Source: Actinobacteria bacterium UBA2286 (GTDB lineage: Bacteria > Actinomycetota > Coriobacteriia > Anaerosomatales > Anaerosomataceae). From it: a stretch of 31,804 bases of DNA. A program made the position numbers and the translations under genes. The stretch spans positions 1-31,804 of the forward strand of contig DDWM01000016.1 in NCBI GenBank assembly GCA_002345925.1. Direction: 5' to 3'. Every line of letters begins with the position of its first letter. The first letter of the stretch is position 1. The notes under the pieces are model-generated. The model worked only from the letters and a program-made list of their open reading frames with translations. It was not told the DNA's origin and did not search any database. Below, piece after piece: positions 7,871 to 14,991 of this stretch.

Positions 7871-7923
7871 GAGCCAAACCTAATCATTGTATGGCAAACC
7901 GCTCCTGACGCAAGGGAGTCACC

Positions 7924-8229
7924 ATGGACGGCATTGAACTCACAAGCGGCTCGATTGGCAACGACGAAGAGCGTCGCAAGATCGTCAACAGACTCAAGCG
8001 CCTCGAAGGACAGATTCGCGGGCTACAGACGATGATCGAGTCCGGTAAGGATTGCGAAGCGGTCCTGACTCAGATCATGGCCGCGAAGTCGGCTCTCAAC
8101 CAGGTCGGTCTTCACATCATAGGCTTCTCGATGAAGACGTGTCTTGTCGAAGACGGCGAGAAGTCCCGCGATGAACTCATCGACGAGGCGATCAAGGTAT
8201 TCCTCAAGTACTCGAGCTGCGTGCAGTAG
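7924..8229 (+). CDS. CsoR/RcnR/CstR-family repressor, CstR-like cysteine pair
   Basis: 101 residues, all-helical family (pattern RLKRLEGQIRGLQ, then KDCEAVLTQI). Members sense Cu(I), Ni/Co, formaldehyde or persulfide and repress by binding GC-rich palindromes. The ligand pattern can be read: Cys44 in helix 2 and Cys73 at +29, as in CsoR and CstR. The position at +25, where copper sensors have His, is Ser69, and a His occurs at +20 instead. Loss of that His is characteristic of CstR, which forms Cys-Cys polysulfide bridges. A third Cys (99) is near the C-terminus. Three matching operators lie in the window. The sensed signal is inferred as persulfide or thiol stress; copper cannot be excluded. 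Confidence 0.88.
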   Translation: MDGIELTSGSIGNDEERRKIVNRLKRLEGQIRGLQTMIESGKDCEAVLTQIMAAKSALNQVGLHIIGFSMKTCLVEDGEKSRDELIDEAIKVFLKYSSCVQ

Positions 8230-8231
8230 CG

Positions 8232-8606
8232 CTACTGCGCGATCTGGTTCACCAGCTCGGCGACTCGAAGTTCAATTTCCTCGAAGCATGCTGCGGGGCT
8301 GTCGGCGTCATCGTCGAGCAACACAGTCGACCTGATGGCCGTGACGAAGACCTCGTCCCCTTCCACGTAGACCTGGACGCGACAACGCCTGAATTCACCA
8401 TCGACGCCGGTGAACGGGTGCTCCTCGCCTGCGAATCGAAGCTCATAGATGCGAAGTGGCTGAATCGCGAAGCCCTTGGATGCGAGCGTGGCCTGGAGGT
8501 CATGTGCCCTCTCAATGGCGAAGCCGTGAGAGCGCACAGAGCGCTCCACGGCTTCGATAGCATGACTGAAAGTCATGTGGCACGTTCGAGTATACGAGAA
8601 GTCCAT
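8232..8606 (-). CDS. DUF302-family protein
   Basis: 124 residues. The N-terminus FSYTRTCHMTFSHAIEAV followed by GFAIERAHDLQATLASKG fits the DUF302 fold (small alpha-beta dimer). Members often occur next to TusA/DsrE/rhodanese genes in sulfur metabolism, though no activity is established. Start ATG 8606 is preferred over ATG 8576 because the longer N-terminus matches the family. It ends 2 bp from the convergent regulator gene. It probably belongs to the trxA-fmdB transcription unit, with an inverted repeat in the 48-bp gap before it. Confidence 0.7.
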   Translation of the reverse strand: MDFSYTRTCHMTFSHAIEAVERSVRSHGFAIERAHDLQATLASKGFAIQPLRIYELRFAGEEHPFTGVDGEFRRCRVQVYVEGDEVFVTAIRSTVLLDDDADSPAACFEEIELRVAELVNQIAQ

Positions 8607-8627
8607 CCGTCACCATTCGCCGCGCGT

Positions 8628-8646
8628 TCCGACCAGCCTGGTCGGA
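8628..8646. repeat. inverted repeat between fmdB-like and DUF302 genes
   Basis: TCCGACCAG and CTGGTCGGA, 9-bp arms with a single central base. No U-run follows. It could form a tight hairpin that lowers DUF302 expression, or be a protein-binding site. Confidence 0.5.
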
Positions 8647-8654
8647 CGCTAGCC

Positions 8655-8849
8655 TCAGCCGAACCCTCCGACCGGACCACACGATGAACTCCTATCGGAA
8701 AACCCTCCGAGGAAGCCACCGCCGTGCCCCATCAAGATGCGATCAGACCCGCACTCCGGACACACCTTGTCCGAATCACGAATGATACGCATCAGAAACT
8801 GCTCGAAGCGGTGACCACAATCGGCGCATGTCAGTTCATACGTCGGCAC
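8655..8849 (-). CDS. FmdB-family zinc-ribbon protein
   Basis: 64 residues starting at GTG 8849. MPTYELTCADCGHRFEQ followed by CPECGSD is the FmdB_1 zinc ribbon (two CxxC), with a Gly/Ser-rich tail that ends in SCGPVGGFG, as in many family members. The family is annotated as a putative regulator after FmdB of methylotrophs, but its role is not settled. It starts 5 bp after the trxA stop, with TAAGGAAC as ribosome site, so the two are co-transcribed. Confidence 0.8.
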   Translation of the reverse strand: MPTYELTCADCGHRFEQFLMRIIRDSDKVCPECGSDRILMGHGGGFLGGFSDRSSSCGPVGGFG

Positions 8850-8854
8850 GTTCC

Positions 8855-9175
8855 TTACGCCAACCCGAACTCGCGACCGAGCGCATCCGCGCTGCGAGCC
8901 CCAACAACCTGCGACACCAGATTACCACTCTCGAACTTGGCGATGGTCGGAATGCTCATTACGCCATACTTCATGGCAATCTCACGACTCTCATCGACAT
9001 TAACCTTCACGAACTTGACCCCGGAGGTGCGTGCAGCAAGCTTCTCAAGCTCGGGTCCCACCATCTTGCAGGGTCCACACCACGGCGCCCAGAAATCAAC
9101 TACGACCGTCTCGGCCGAATCAAGTACCTCGGCCTGGAATTCAGATTCAGAGATCTCTTTCACACCCTCGCTCAT
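8855..9175 (-). CDS. trxA: thioredoxin
   Basis: 106 residues, complete thioredoxin fold. The active site WCGPC has Cys33 and Cys36, and the cis-proline segment SIPT is near residue 75. It reduces protein disulfides and mixed persulfides in the cytoplasm and could feed electrons to CcdA. Start ATG 9175 is chosen because AAGGAGTCAACA precedes it and the predicted transcript begins near 9201; an in-frame codon at 9205 would lie at or before the transcription start. First gene of trxA-fmdB-DUF302, under a strong promoter carrying a CsoR-type operator, so this copy looks inducible rather than housekeeping. Confidence 0.93.
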   Translation of the reverse strand: MSEGVKEISESEFQAEVLDSAETVVVDFWAPWCGPCKMVGPELEKLAARTSGVKFVKVNVDESREIAMKYGVMSIPTIAKFESGNLVSQVVGARSADALGREFGLA

Positions 9176-9207
9176 TGTTGACTCCTTACTCAGGGGATGT
9201 TGCAAAT

Positions 9208-9237
9208 AGTATACCCCATGGGGTATTCGCTAGTCAA
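9208..9237 (-). promoter_or_regulatory. promoter of trxA operon
   Basis: Minus strand -35 TTGACT (9237-9232), 18-bp spacer, -10 TATACT (9213-9208): close to consensus. The operator palindrome lies in the spacer. Predicted start about 9201. Confidence 0.8.
9211..9226. promoter_or_regulatory. CsoR/CstR-type operator, copy 3 (trxA)
   Basis: ATACCCCATGGGGTAT is a perfect 16-bp palindrome, one base shorter at the centre than copies 1 and 2, overlapping the trxA -10 box. Confidence 0.78.
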
Positions 9238-9306
9238 AGTCGGGTTGCTGATACCTCATGCTTGCGGCTATTGTCGAAGCGTCATTGACTCTGAAAGGAC
9301 GAAAGC

Positions 9307-10521
9307 GTGCCATTGTGGCTGGGATTGCTCGCGGGGAGTGCCGGAGCGGGCGCCTGCTTCGTCGGCCTGCTTGTCGCTCCTCGGCGGAGTCAGATCATCG
9401 CTGGCGCCGGGCTTCTCCTGAGCTCGGTGTTGGTTGTTCGCATGTTCTCAATGATCGCGGCGCAGGGTGTGGCCCAGGCGACCGGCCTCGCAGTCTTCTT
9501 CGCCTTAGCCGGAATCGCTGGCGGCTATTGGGCCGCAGCAGCCGCGCTACCGCATTCGATCTCCCAGCCAAAAATCGCCGTTTCAGTAACCGACGCGCAA
9601 CCCCAAGCGCTACCTGCACTCATCATCCTCTCCTGCGCCGAGGCAGAGCGCTACAGGATCGCCTCGACCGCCCGTGTTATCGAACGCCTCATGACGAGCG
9701 ATGCACTCAGGCTGCCGACCAGCGCTCTCCCATTCGTCTTCCTGAGCGAGAAGAGCCGATACCGCGCCCTTGGCGATTACAACCCGGCGCGCGCAGGAGT
9801 CACAGAGGTGGCGGACAGAGTCGCCGAGACACTGCAGTCCAAGTTCGGGACCGTGGCCGTCGCATGGTGCGACGGCTCGCCTACTCTGGCTGCGCTGCTC
9901 GCCGAGCTAGAGAATCGCGGGTACAGCTCGGCAGTCTTAGTGACCCTCGGTCCGGAGGGCTCCTACATCACGATGGAGGCCGAGCGCGAGGCGCACGGGG
10001 GTTCGTCCGGCGTCAGGCTCATCCCGGCAGAGAGCATATGGCGTTCAGACTACCTTGCTGCGCGTCTTGTGGATCGCGTGATCGAGTCTTGCCGGGGCGC
10101 CGTGCTCAGTGAGGTTGGCGTTCTTCTTGCCGGCGAAGGACAGCCGGTCGCATGGGAGCCTCTCGGCAAGGATTGGTGTGAGCGGGAGAATTACTTCAAC
10201 CAGCGCGTGAGACTCATGCTGCTTGAACGCGGATTCGAGGAGCGCAACATCCGCATCAGCTGGATTGAATGGCAGACTCCCGACATCACGGAGACCGTCC
10301 GGCACCTTGCCGCGCTGGGATGCAACAGGCTCGTGATCGCCCCGACGACGCTGCCGCACATCACCCTTGCGAGCGCACTGGACCTGAAGCACTCGATTGA
10401 GGCGGCACGCCTTGCCGAGGATGTCCGCGTCGTGACGCTCACGCCATGGGGAGACGATGCAGCGATGGTGCGGGCAGTCGCAGATACTGCAAGCGCGGCC
10501 CTTGCAAGGCACGCCGAATAG
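9307..10521 (+). CDS. membrane-anchored ferrochelatase-like protein
   Basis: 404 residues from GTG 9307 (GAAAGGAC before it). Residues 1-80 contain about three hydrophobic helices. The rest resembles the chelatase fold: a half with a SRYRALGDYNPARAGVTEVA-type segment, a WCDGSPTLAALLAEL stretch and VLVTLGPEGSY in the position of the HemH PLYPQYS loop, then a second half (about 275-404) with GVLLAGEGQP and repeated alpha-beta units. The HemH metal-site segment (DHxETLxE) is not seen, and the loop is altered, so activity as a ferrochelatase is doubtful. It is the only gene between trxA and the PHP gene on plus, and it ends 1 bp from the convergent PHP gene. The assignment is by pattern only. Confidence 0.5.
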   Translation: MPLWLGLLAGSAGAGACFVGLLVAPRRSQIIAGAGLLLSSVLVVRMFSMIAAQGVAQATGLAVFFALAGIAGGYWAAAAALPHSISQPKIAVSVTDAQPQALPALIILSCAEAERYRIASTARVIERLMTSDALRLPTSALPFVFLSEKSRYRALGDYNPARAGVTEVADRVAETLQSKFGTVAVAWCDGSPTLAALLAELENRGYSSAVLVTLGPEGSYITMEAEREAHGGSSGVRLIPAESIWRSDYLAARLVDRVIESCRGAVLSEVGVLLAGEGQPVAWEPLGKDWCERENYFNQRVRLMLLERGFEERNIRISWIEWQTPDITETVRHLAALGCNRLVIAPTTLPHITLASALDLKHSIEAARLAEDVRVVTLTPWGDDAAMVRAVADTASAALARHAE

Positions 10522-10522
10522 C

Positions 10523-11239
10523 CTACTTGGTGGCCTTGCAGCGCTCCCAGTTCAAAGACTGCAGGCGCCTGATCTGCGGGTAGCGGAAAGCGTAGCGTAG
10601 CGCTACTGAAAGCCCGCCTCTTGCCGCCTCCGCCCGTGTCTCGAGATTCTCAATGCTCCGTCGGAGGTCATCTGCCGTGGTCCCTCGGAAGAGCGTGTAG
10701 CCGTTCCCGACCGCCTTGAGCACATGCGCATCAGAACCGCCTGTCGCAGCAATGCCCTGGCCACCTGCGAATGCTTTCGCCGCAAGCTTGTTGGCGTAGA
10801 TGAGGTACGGCGATGAGTTATAGACCTCAAGCGCGTGGAATGCGACTTCATGGATGGCTTTGCCAACGCTCTCCAGACCGAATGGTCCGAACGCGCGGTT
10901 GGCGAACGGGTGCGCGATAACGGCAATACCGCCTTGCTCGTTGATGCGCGACACCGTCTCTGCCGCAGACAGATTCGCAGGGATGGCTTCTTTCAGCCAC
11001 AGCCCGATGATGTGACCCGACTTTGACGAGATCTCCTCGCCGACGACGACCTCTATGCCATACAGTTCCTGCAGCGACTGGGCGAAGAGCGCGCCCTCGA
11101 TGGTGTTGTGGTCCGTGATGGCGATGACCTTCATATCGGTCTCGTTAGCCACGTACTCCATGATCTCCGGAATCTTCGCAAGACCATCGCTGTGATTGGA
11201 ATGTATGTGCAGGTCCGCTTTACTCCAGACCTCAGTCAC
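10523..11239 (-). CDS. PHP-domain metal-dependent phosphoesterase
   Basis: 238 residues from GTG 11239. All PHP metal-site motifs are present: HIH (11-13) with H16 and D18, ITDHNTI, GEEIS, IAHPF and GSDAH. This matches the YciV/TrpH-like group (RNase AM or nucleoside 3',5'-bisphosphate phosphatase type), though the substrate cannot be assigned. Start 11239 is preferred over GTG 11266 because AGGGGGT precedes it and PHP proteins normally begin just before DLHIHS. It is separated by 80 bp from the cNMP-binding gene upstream, so it may have its own promoter; an inverted repeat at 11254 lies just upstream. Confidence 0.85.
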   Translation of the reverse strand: MTEVWSKADLHIHSNHSDGLAKIPEIMEYVANETDMKVIAITDHNTIEGALFAQSLQELYGIEVVVGEEISSKSGHIIGLWLKEAIPANLSAAETVSRINEQGGIAVIAHPFANRAFGPFGLESVGKAIHEVAFHALEVYNSSPYLIYANKLAAKAFAGGQGIAATGGSDAHVLKAVGNGYTLFRGTTADDLRRSIENLETRAEAARGGLSVALRYAFRYPQIRRLQSLNWERCKATK

Positions 11240-11253
11240 GTAGTACCCCCTAG

Positions 11254-11267
11254 AGTGTTGAAACACT
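11254..11267. repeat. short inverted repeat before the PHP gene
   Basis: AGTGTT and AACACT around GA, 15 bp upstream of the GTG start. It may be an operator or chance; no clear promoter boxes could be fitted around it. Confidence 0.3.
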
Positions 11268-11319
11268 TGTCACGGGATAAGTAGCAACTACCATACCGCT
11301 TACTTGTAGTTGTATCGGC

Positions 11320-11760
11320 TCAGGAGAGCTCGCTCTCAAGTATCGCTCGCTCCGTGAGCGCCAACTCGGCCCGATCCAGCACGTGCAAAGTAGCCAAAGA
11401 CTGCAGCCGTTCCGTCGTGAGCCTCAACCGCTCGATGAGTGCCGACATCGCACGAAGTGCGAGCTCGGGATCCTCCGCGAGCGCGACCAAGAACGCGTCA
11501 CGATCGTAGCACGCAAGCTCGGTGCGACCGATTGCTTCTGCACTTGCCGAGCGGGGCCTGTGCTCGATGATGGCTGATTCGCCGAACATCTCGCCGGGTC
11601 CAAGCTCGGCGACCGTAGTCGCTACCAGGTCACCTTCCTTGCGAATGCACACCTTGCCGCTGACGATGACGTACAGGTACAGCCCCTCATCCCCCTCGGC
11701 AAAAACAGTGTCACCGTCCTCGAACTGAACGACGGATCCCCCATCAGACTCAAGACGCAT
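11320..11760 (-). CDS. stand-alone cyclic-nucleotide-binding-domain protein
   Basis: 146 residues. A Crp-type beta-roll (about 5-115) shows FAEGDEG, LYVIVSGKV and the phosphate-binding cassette GEMFGESAIIEHRPRSASA, followed by the dimer helix (about 115-140). There is no DNA-binding domain, so it must act through a partner or as a sensor subunit. The Arg and the GE of the cassette are present, so nucleotide binding is plausible. Start ATG 11760 has GAGGGGGC; ATG 11784 is also possible. It follows the aminotransferase gene by about 30 bp. Confidence 0.8.
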   Translation of the reverse strand: MRLESDGGSVVQFEDGDTVFAEGDEGLYLYVIVSGKVCIRKEGDLVATTVAELGPGEMFGESAIIEHRPRSASAEAIGRTELACYDRDAFLVALAEDPELALRAMSALIERLRLTTERLQSLATLHVLDRAELALTERAILESELS

Positions 11761-11791
11761 ACTGCCCCCTCTTCGAGCGTCCATCCGTTGC

Positions 11792-12949
11792 CTATGCGTG
11801 CTGCGCCCAAGTCTTCAGGCGATCCACACCATCATGCAGCCGATCAAGCGACGTTGCATAGCTGAACCGCAAGAAGCCCTCGCCACCTGCGCCAAAATCG
11901 ATACCAGGAGCAACTGCAACCCCGGCTTCCTCAAGCAGACGTCCCGAAAGAACAAGCGAGTCGGAACCCCATGCGCTCGCGTCTGCGAACACGTAGAACG
12001 CCCCTGTCGGCTCAACGGCTATCTCAAGACCGATATCGCGAAGCGCAGGCACTAAGAACCGCCGGCGCTCGTCGTAGCGCTCTCGCATGCGTGCGACATC
12101 TCCCTGCGCCTCGAGCAGAGCAACCGTTCCGGCGACCTGAACGAAGTGGTTGGCGCACAAGAAGAAGTTCTGCTGGATGACCTCGGCAGGTCGTACGAAC
12201 TGGCGCGGCGCTATCAGGTACCCGAGCCGCCAACCAGTCATCGCGTACGCTTTGGAGAAGCCATTGAGCACGAATGCCCGATCCGTGTACTCAAGGATCG
12301 AGTGAGACGGACCATCGAACTGCAGGCCGTGATAGATCTCATCGCTCGCGATCCAGATGCCGGTCTCCTCGGCCAGGGCTGCAAGCGCCCGCAGGTCCTC
12401 TGGGCCAAGCACCGTGCCCATCGGATTAGCCGGAGAGTTGATCATGATGGCCCTGGTGCGCGGTGTGATCGCCGCACGGACCTCATCGGTCCTGAAGCGG
12501 AATCCCTCGGCAGCACGTACGCGGATGGGAACCGGAACACCGCCGAGGAACGAGATGTAGTTCGAATACGCCGGATAGCACGGGTCCGAGATGATGACCT
12601 CGTCGCCCGGATCAAGCAGCGCACCGAACAAAAGCAGCATCGCTGGCGAAGTCCCCTGCGTCACGATGATATCGGCCGCGTCGATGGTAACGCCGTAGGC
12701 GTCTGAGTAGTGCTGCGTGATCGCATCCCGCAGATCAGGCAGACCGGCCGACTGCGTGTAGCCGGTATCGTCGGCATCGAGAGCCGCCTCGGCCGCTCGC
12801 TTTATCACGTCAGGCGTTGGGAAATCAGGGTCGCCGATCTCCATCCTGACGATATCGCGACCGGACGCCTCAAGCGCCTTAGCGCGAGCAACGACATCCA
12901 TGACCACGAACGGTCTAATGGCCTGTGCCCTCCGAGATACCTCGCTCAC
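11792..12949 (-). CDS. class I/II PLP-dependent aminotransferase
   Basis: 385 residues, fold type I. The Schiff-base lysine is K233 in NGFSKAYAMTGWRLGY; NSPANPMGT (171-179) and SDEIYHGL (202-209) give the PLP-binding Asn, Asp and Tyr; the substrate carboxylate Arg lies in LRFSYA near the end. It belongs to the AspC-like Ia group; the amino donor and acceptor cannot be read. Start GTG 12949 is chosen for AAGGAGGACGC before it and the fit to family N-termini; a more upstream start would overlap the radical SAM gene. It sits in a run with two radical-SAM-type genes and a cNMP sensor. Confidence 0.88.
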   Translation of the reverse strand: MSEVSRRAQAIRPFVVMDVVARAKALEASGRDIVRMEIGDPDFPTPDVIKRAAEAALDADDTGYTQSAGLPDLRDAITQHYSDAYGVTIDAADIIVTQGTSPAMLLLFGALLDPGDEVIISDPCYPAYSNYISFLGGVPVPIRVRAAEGFRFRTDEVRAAITPRTRAIMINSPANPMGTVLGPEDLRALAALAEETGIWIASDEIYHGLQFDGPSHSILEYTDRAFVLNGFSKAYAMTGWRLGYLIAPRQFVRPAEVIQQNFFLCANHFVQVAGTVALLEAQGDVARMRERYDERRRFLVPALRDIGLEIAVEPTGAFYVFADASAWGSDSLVLSGRLLEEAGVAVAPGIDFGAGGEGFLRFSYATSLDRLHDGVDRLKTWAQHA

Positions 12950-12959
12950 GCGTCCTCCT

Positions 12960-14228
12960 TCAGATTCGTGCTTCGTAGACGCGCTGAAGCCATGTTGCGC
13001 GGACCTCGGCACGCCGGAGATTGGCATAGCTGATACTCGCCGTCGCGATTATCTCGTGAGGCGGTTCAGAATCGTACACCAGGCCGAGCTCTTCTGCCCG
13101 CGCCCACAGATCCGTTCCGGGTAGCATGTGCAAAGTCGACGTCTGCACCTTCCCGGGATCGAGTGCAAAGCAGAACTCCATGCCAGCGAAGAAATCTTCA
13201 ACCGTGTCGTGGGGCAGCCCAACGATAAGATCGCACTCGACGGATATGCCGGCGCGCTTGAGCGAGCGAACACCCGCCGAGAACCGATCGACATCGAACC
13301 GCCGGTGGCACTCGGCAAGTGCGGCCACGCCGACGCTTTGAGGGCCGGTCTCAACCGAAGCGACGCCTGCTCGCACCAAGAGCTCGGCCGCCGCGTCATC
13401 GATGCGTTCGATGTCGACCTCGACGGTGTGCAAACGCACGCCTCGCTCGGCGTACGGAGCAAGCGTGGCCGAGAGAAACGCGAGGCGGTCATCGGTCAGG
13501 TTGAACACGGGATCGATGAACGAGAAGGATGAGACCCCGTGAGTCTCGGCAAGCAAGGTGATCTCAGCGGCTATGCGTGCTTCCGAGAACGAACGGATGC
13601 GACCATATCCCTTGCCCTCGAAGCAGTACGAGCAATGGTGGGGGCAGCCGCGATACGACTCGATGTACGCTCCCCCTTCAACTGGCGTCATGACGCCCGT
13701 GAGGTATGGCGAAGGCAGTGAGTCGAGGTCGGCGATGAGTGCCCGATCCGGCGCAGAGACTATACGTCCATCCGAAGACCGCGCTGTCACGCCCTCAACC
13801 CGCCAGATGTCGCGCCCGCCGACGCACGCGTGCAAGAGCTCGGCGAACGTTGCCTCGCCTTCACCGCGAACGACAGCGTCCACTTCTTCGTGACCGCCGA
13901 GGACCTGCTCGGCAACCGGGCCAACCTCGGGTCCACCGAGCACGATGCGAACCGATGGCAACGCCGCTTTGACGACACGACACAGATCGAAGACCGCGCG
14001 AGCGTTCCAGCACGTGACCGCAATGCCAAGCACATCCGGCTCAAGAGCCAGGACTCGATACGCGACCCACCACGGGTCGACATCTGTGGTCAGGTCCAGA
14101 GTCTGGAAACCGACGCGCCCTTTGAGACGATTGTCTGCCTGCGCGTACGCGCGGAGGTAGCCGAGAGCGAGTGACTGATAGCCCGGCGAGTTGAGTGCAA
14201 CGAGGGCGACTTTGAGCGGCGGAGTCAC
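12960..14228 (-). CDS. B12-binding-domain radical SAM enzyme
   Basis: 422 residues. An N-terminal cobalamin-binding-like Rossmann domain (about 5-140) with LGGPEVGP and VRGEGEATF is followed by a radical SAM barrel (about 185-390) with C195-x3-C199-x2-C202 (CPHHCSYC) for the 4Fe-4S cluster. The DxHxxG base-off motif is absent, as in many members of this class. It may do methylation, ring rearrangement or another radical reaction; the substrate is unknown. GTG 14228 overlaps the previous gene's stop (GTGA) and follows AGGGAGGGC, so the two are translationally coupled. Confidence 0.88.
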   Translation of the reverse strand: MTPPLKVALVALNSPGYQSLALGYLRAYAQADNRLKGRVGFQTLDLTTDVDPWWVAYRVLALEPDVLGIAVTCWNARAVFDLCRVVKAALPSVRIVLGGPEVGPVAEQVLGGHEEVDAVVRGEGEATFAELLHACVGGRDIWRVEGVTARSSDGRIVSAPDRALIADLDSLPSPYLTGVMTPVEGGAYIESYRGCPHHCSYCFEGKGYGRIRSFSEARIAAEITLLAETHGVSSFSFIDPVFNLTDDRLAFLSATLAPYAERGVRLHTVEVDIERIDDAAAELLVRAGVASVETGPQSVGVAALAECHRRFDVDRFSAGVRSLKRAGISVECDLIVGLPHDTVEDFFAGMEFCFALDPGKVQTSTLHMLPGTDLWARAEELGLVYDSEPPHEIIATASISYANLRRAEVRATWLQRVYEARI

Positions 14229-14905
14229 GATGCCCTCCCTGGCGCGATGTGCATCGAGTGGCTCTCAGGAAGAGCAAGGCCGGAGACGTCTACCCAAACC
14301 GCGTTGACGACGCCCGTATCGCAGGCGGCAAGCACAGATGCGATAGCTGCCGGACCGGTCCCCGCGCTGGAGTCGACCTCGATGTGCACAGCCGCGACTC
14401 CTGCGGCGGCAAGCTCACCGACTGCAGAACTCAGCTGTTGGATGGTGTGGCGACACGCGATGATCACGGCAGATATTGCGATTCGGGCACCACCGGCGGC
14501 CGATATACGGACAAGCTCTGCAACCCCTTCAAGAGCACCCGGAATTCCCGGGGCAGACTCAGCATCATCCCCCGGAAGAAAGTGAAGCTCAAAATGCCGT
14601 ACGCCTGCGTGCAACACTCCCTGGGCGTTTCCACCGATGCCGAGGAGCCCGCCTGCAGTCTGCACACCGATGCGCCGAACCCCGGCGCTAGTAGCTGCCG
14701 ATATGATCTGCGGCAGCGAAGGGTGACTGAACGCCTCGGCTCCAGCGAGCAGCATCACACCCGACGTACCAACAGATGAATCCACAAAAGACTGTATGTC
14801 AGCCGCCACATCAGCAAGCGGCCGGTACTCTTGCGCGGACGGCACTGAGCAGCGACTGCACGCGGGTAGCCCACCAGAGCCGATATCTATCAGAACAACC
14901 TCCAA
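14225..14905 (-). CDS. radical-SAM-like protein with incomplete cluster motif
   Basis: 226 residues from TTG 14905 (GGGAGGTCCG before it). The predicted fold resembles a partial radical SAM barrel: LAGAEAFSHPSLPQII and VRRIGVQTAGGLLG match the usual GGEP/hpdl and TNG strands. Near the N-terminus only C16-x2-C19 is present; the first Cys of CxxxCxxC is Gly12, so a normal cluster is unlikely. It may be a non-catalytic partner or scaffold of the B12 radical SAM enzyme, whose gene overlaps it by 4 bp. A -10-like TATACT lies upstream at 14946-14941. No named family recognised. Confidence 0.6.
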   Translation of the reverse strand: MEVVLIDIGSGGLPACSRCSVPSAQEYRPLADVAADIQSFVDSSVGTSGVMLLAGAEAFSHPSLPQIISAATSAGVRRIGVQTAGGLLGIGGNAQGVLHAGVRHFELHFLPGDDAESAPGIPGALEGVAELVRISAAGGARIAISAVIIACRHTIQQLSSAVGELAAAGVAAVHIEVDSSAGTGPAAIASVLAACDTGVVNAVWVDVSGLALPESHSMHIAPGRAS

Positions 14906-14979
14906 AACGGACCTCCCCCGTCACAAAGCGCACAAGAGCCAGTATAGCCGCCGCATCGCCGGGGACGTTAACCACCTGT

Positions 14980-14985
14980 TAGAAT
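14980..14985 (+). promoter_or_regulatory. -10 box of the SpoIIE-phosphatase gene; probable leaderless mRNA
   Basis: TAGAAT lies 7 bases before the ATG at 14992, so transcription should start at or within 1-2 bases of the start codon. No ribosome site is seen. No good -35 is visible. Confidence 0.5.
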
Positions 14986-14991
14986 CTTCGC

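Noticed and set aside
9258..10112. Open frame on plus overlapping the ferrochelatase-like gene in another frame
   Set aside because: Arg-rich and without domain features; the frame from 9307 has membrane helices and a ribosome site.
10749..10764. Sigma-54-like match on minus (TGGCCAGGGCATTGCT)
   Set aside because: Spacing is right but the -24 lacks the conserved A, and it lies deep inside the PHP gene with no gene start nearby.
11245..11252. TACCCCCTA near the PHP start as a fourth CsoR-type operator
   Set aside because: The second half GGGGTA is missing, so no palindrome is formed.
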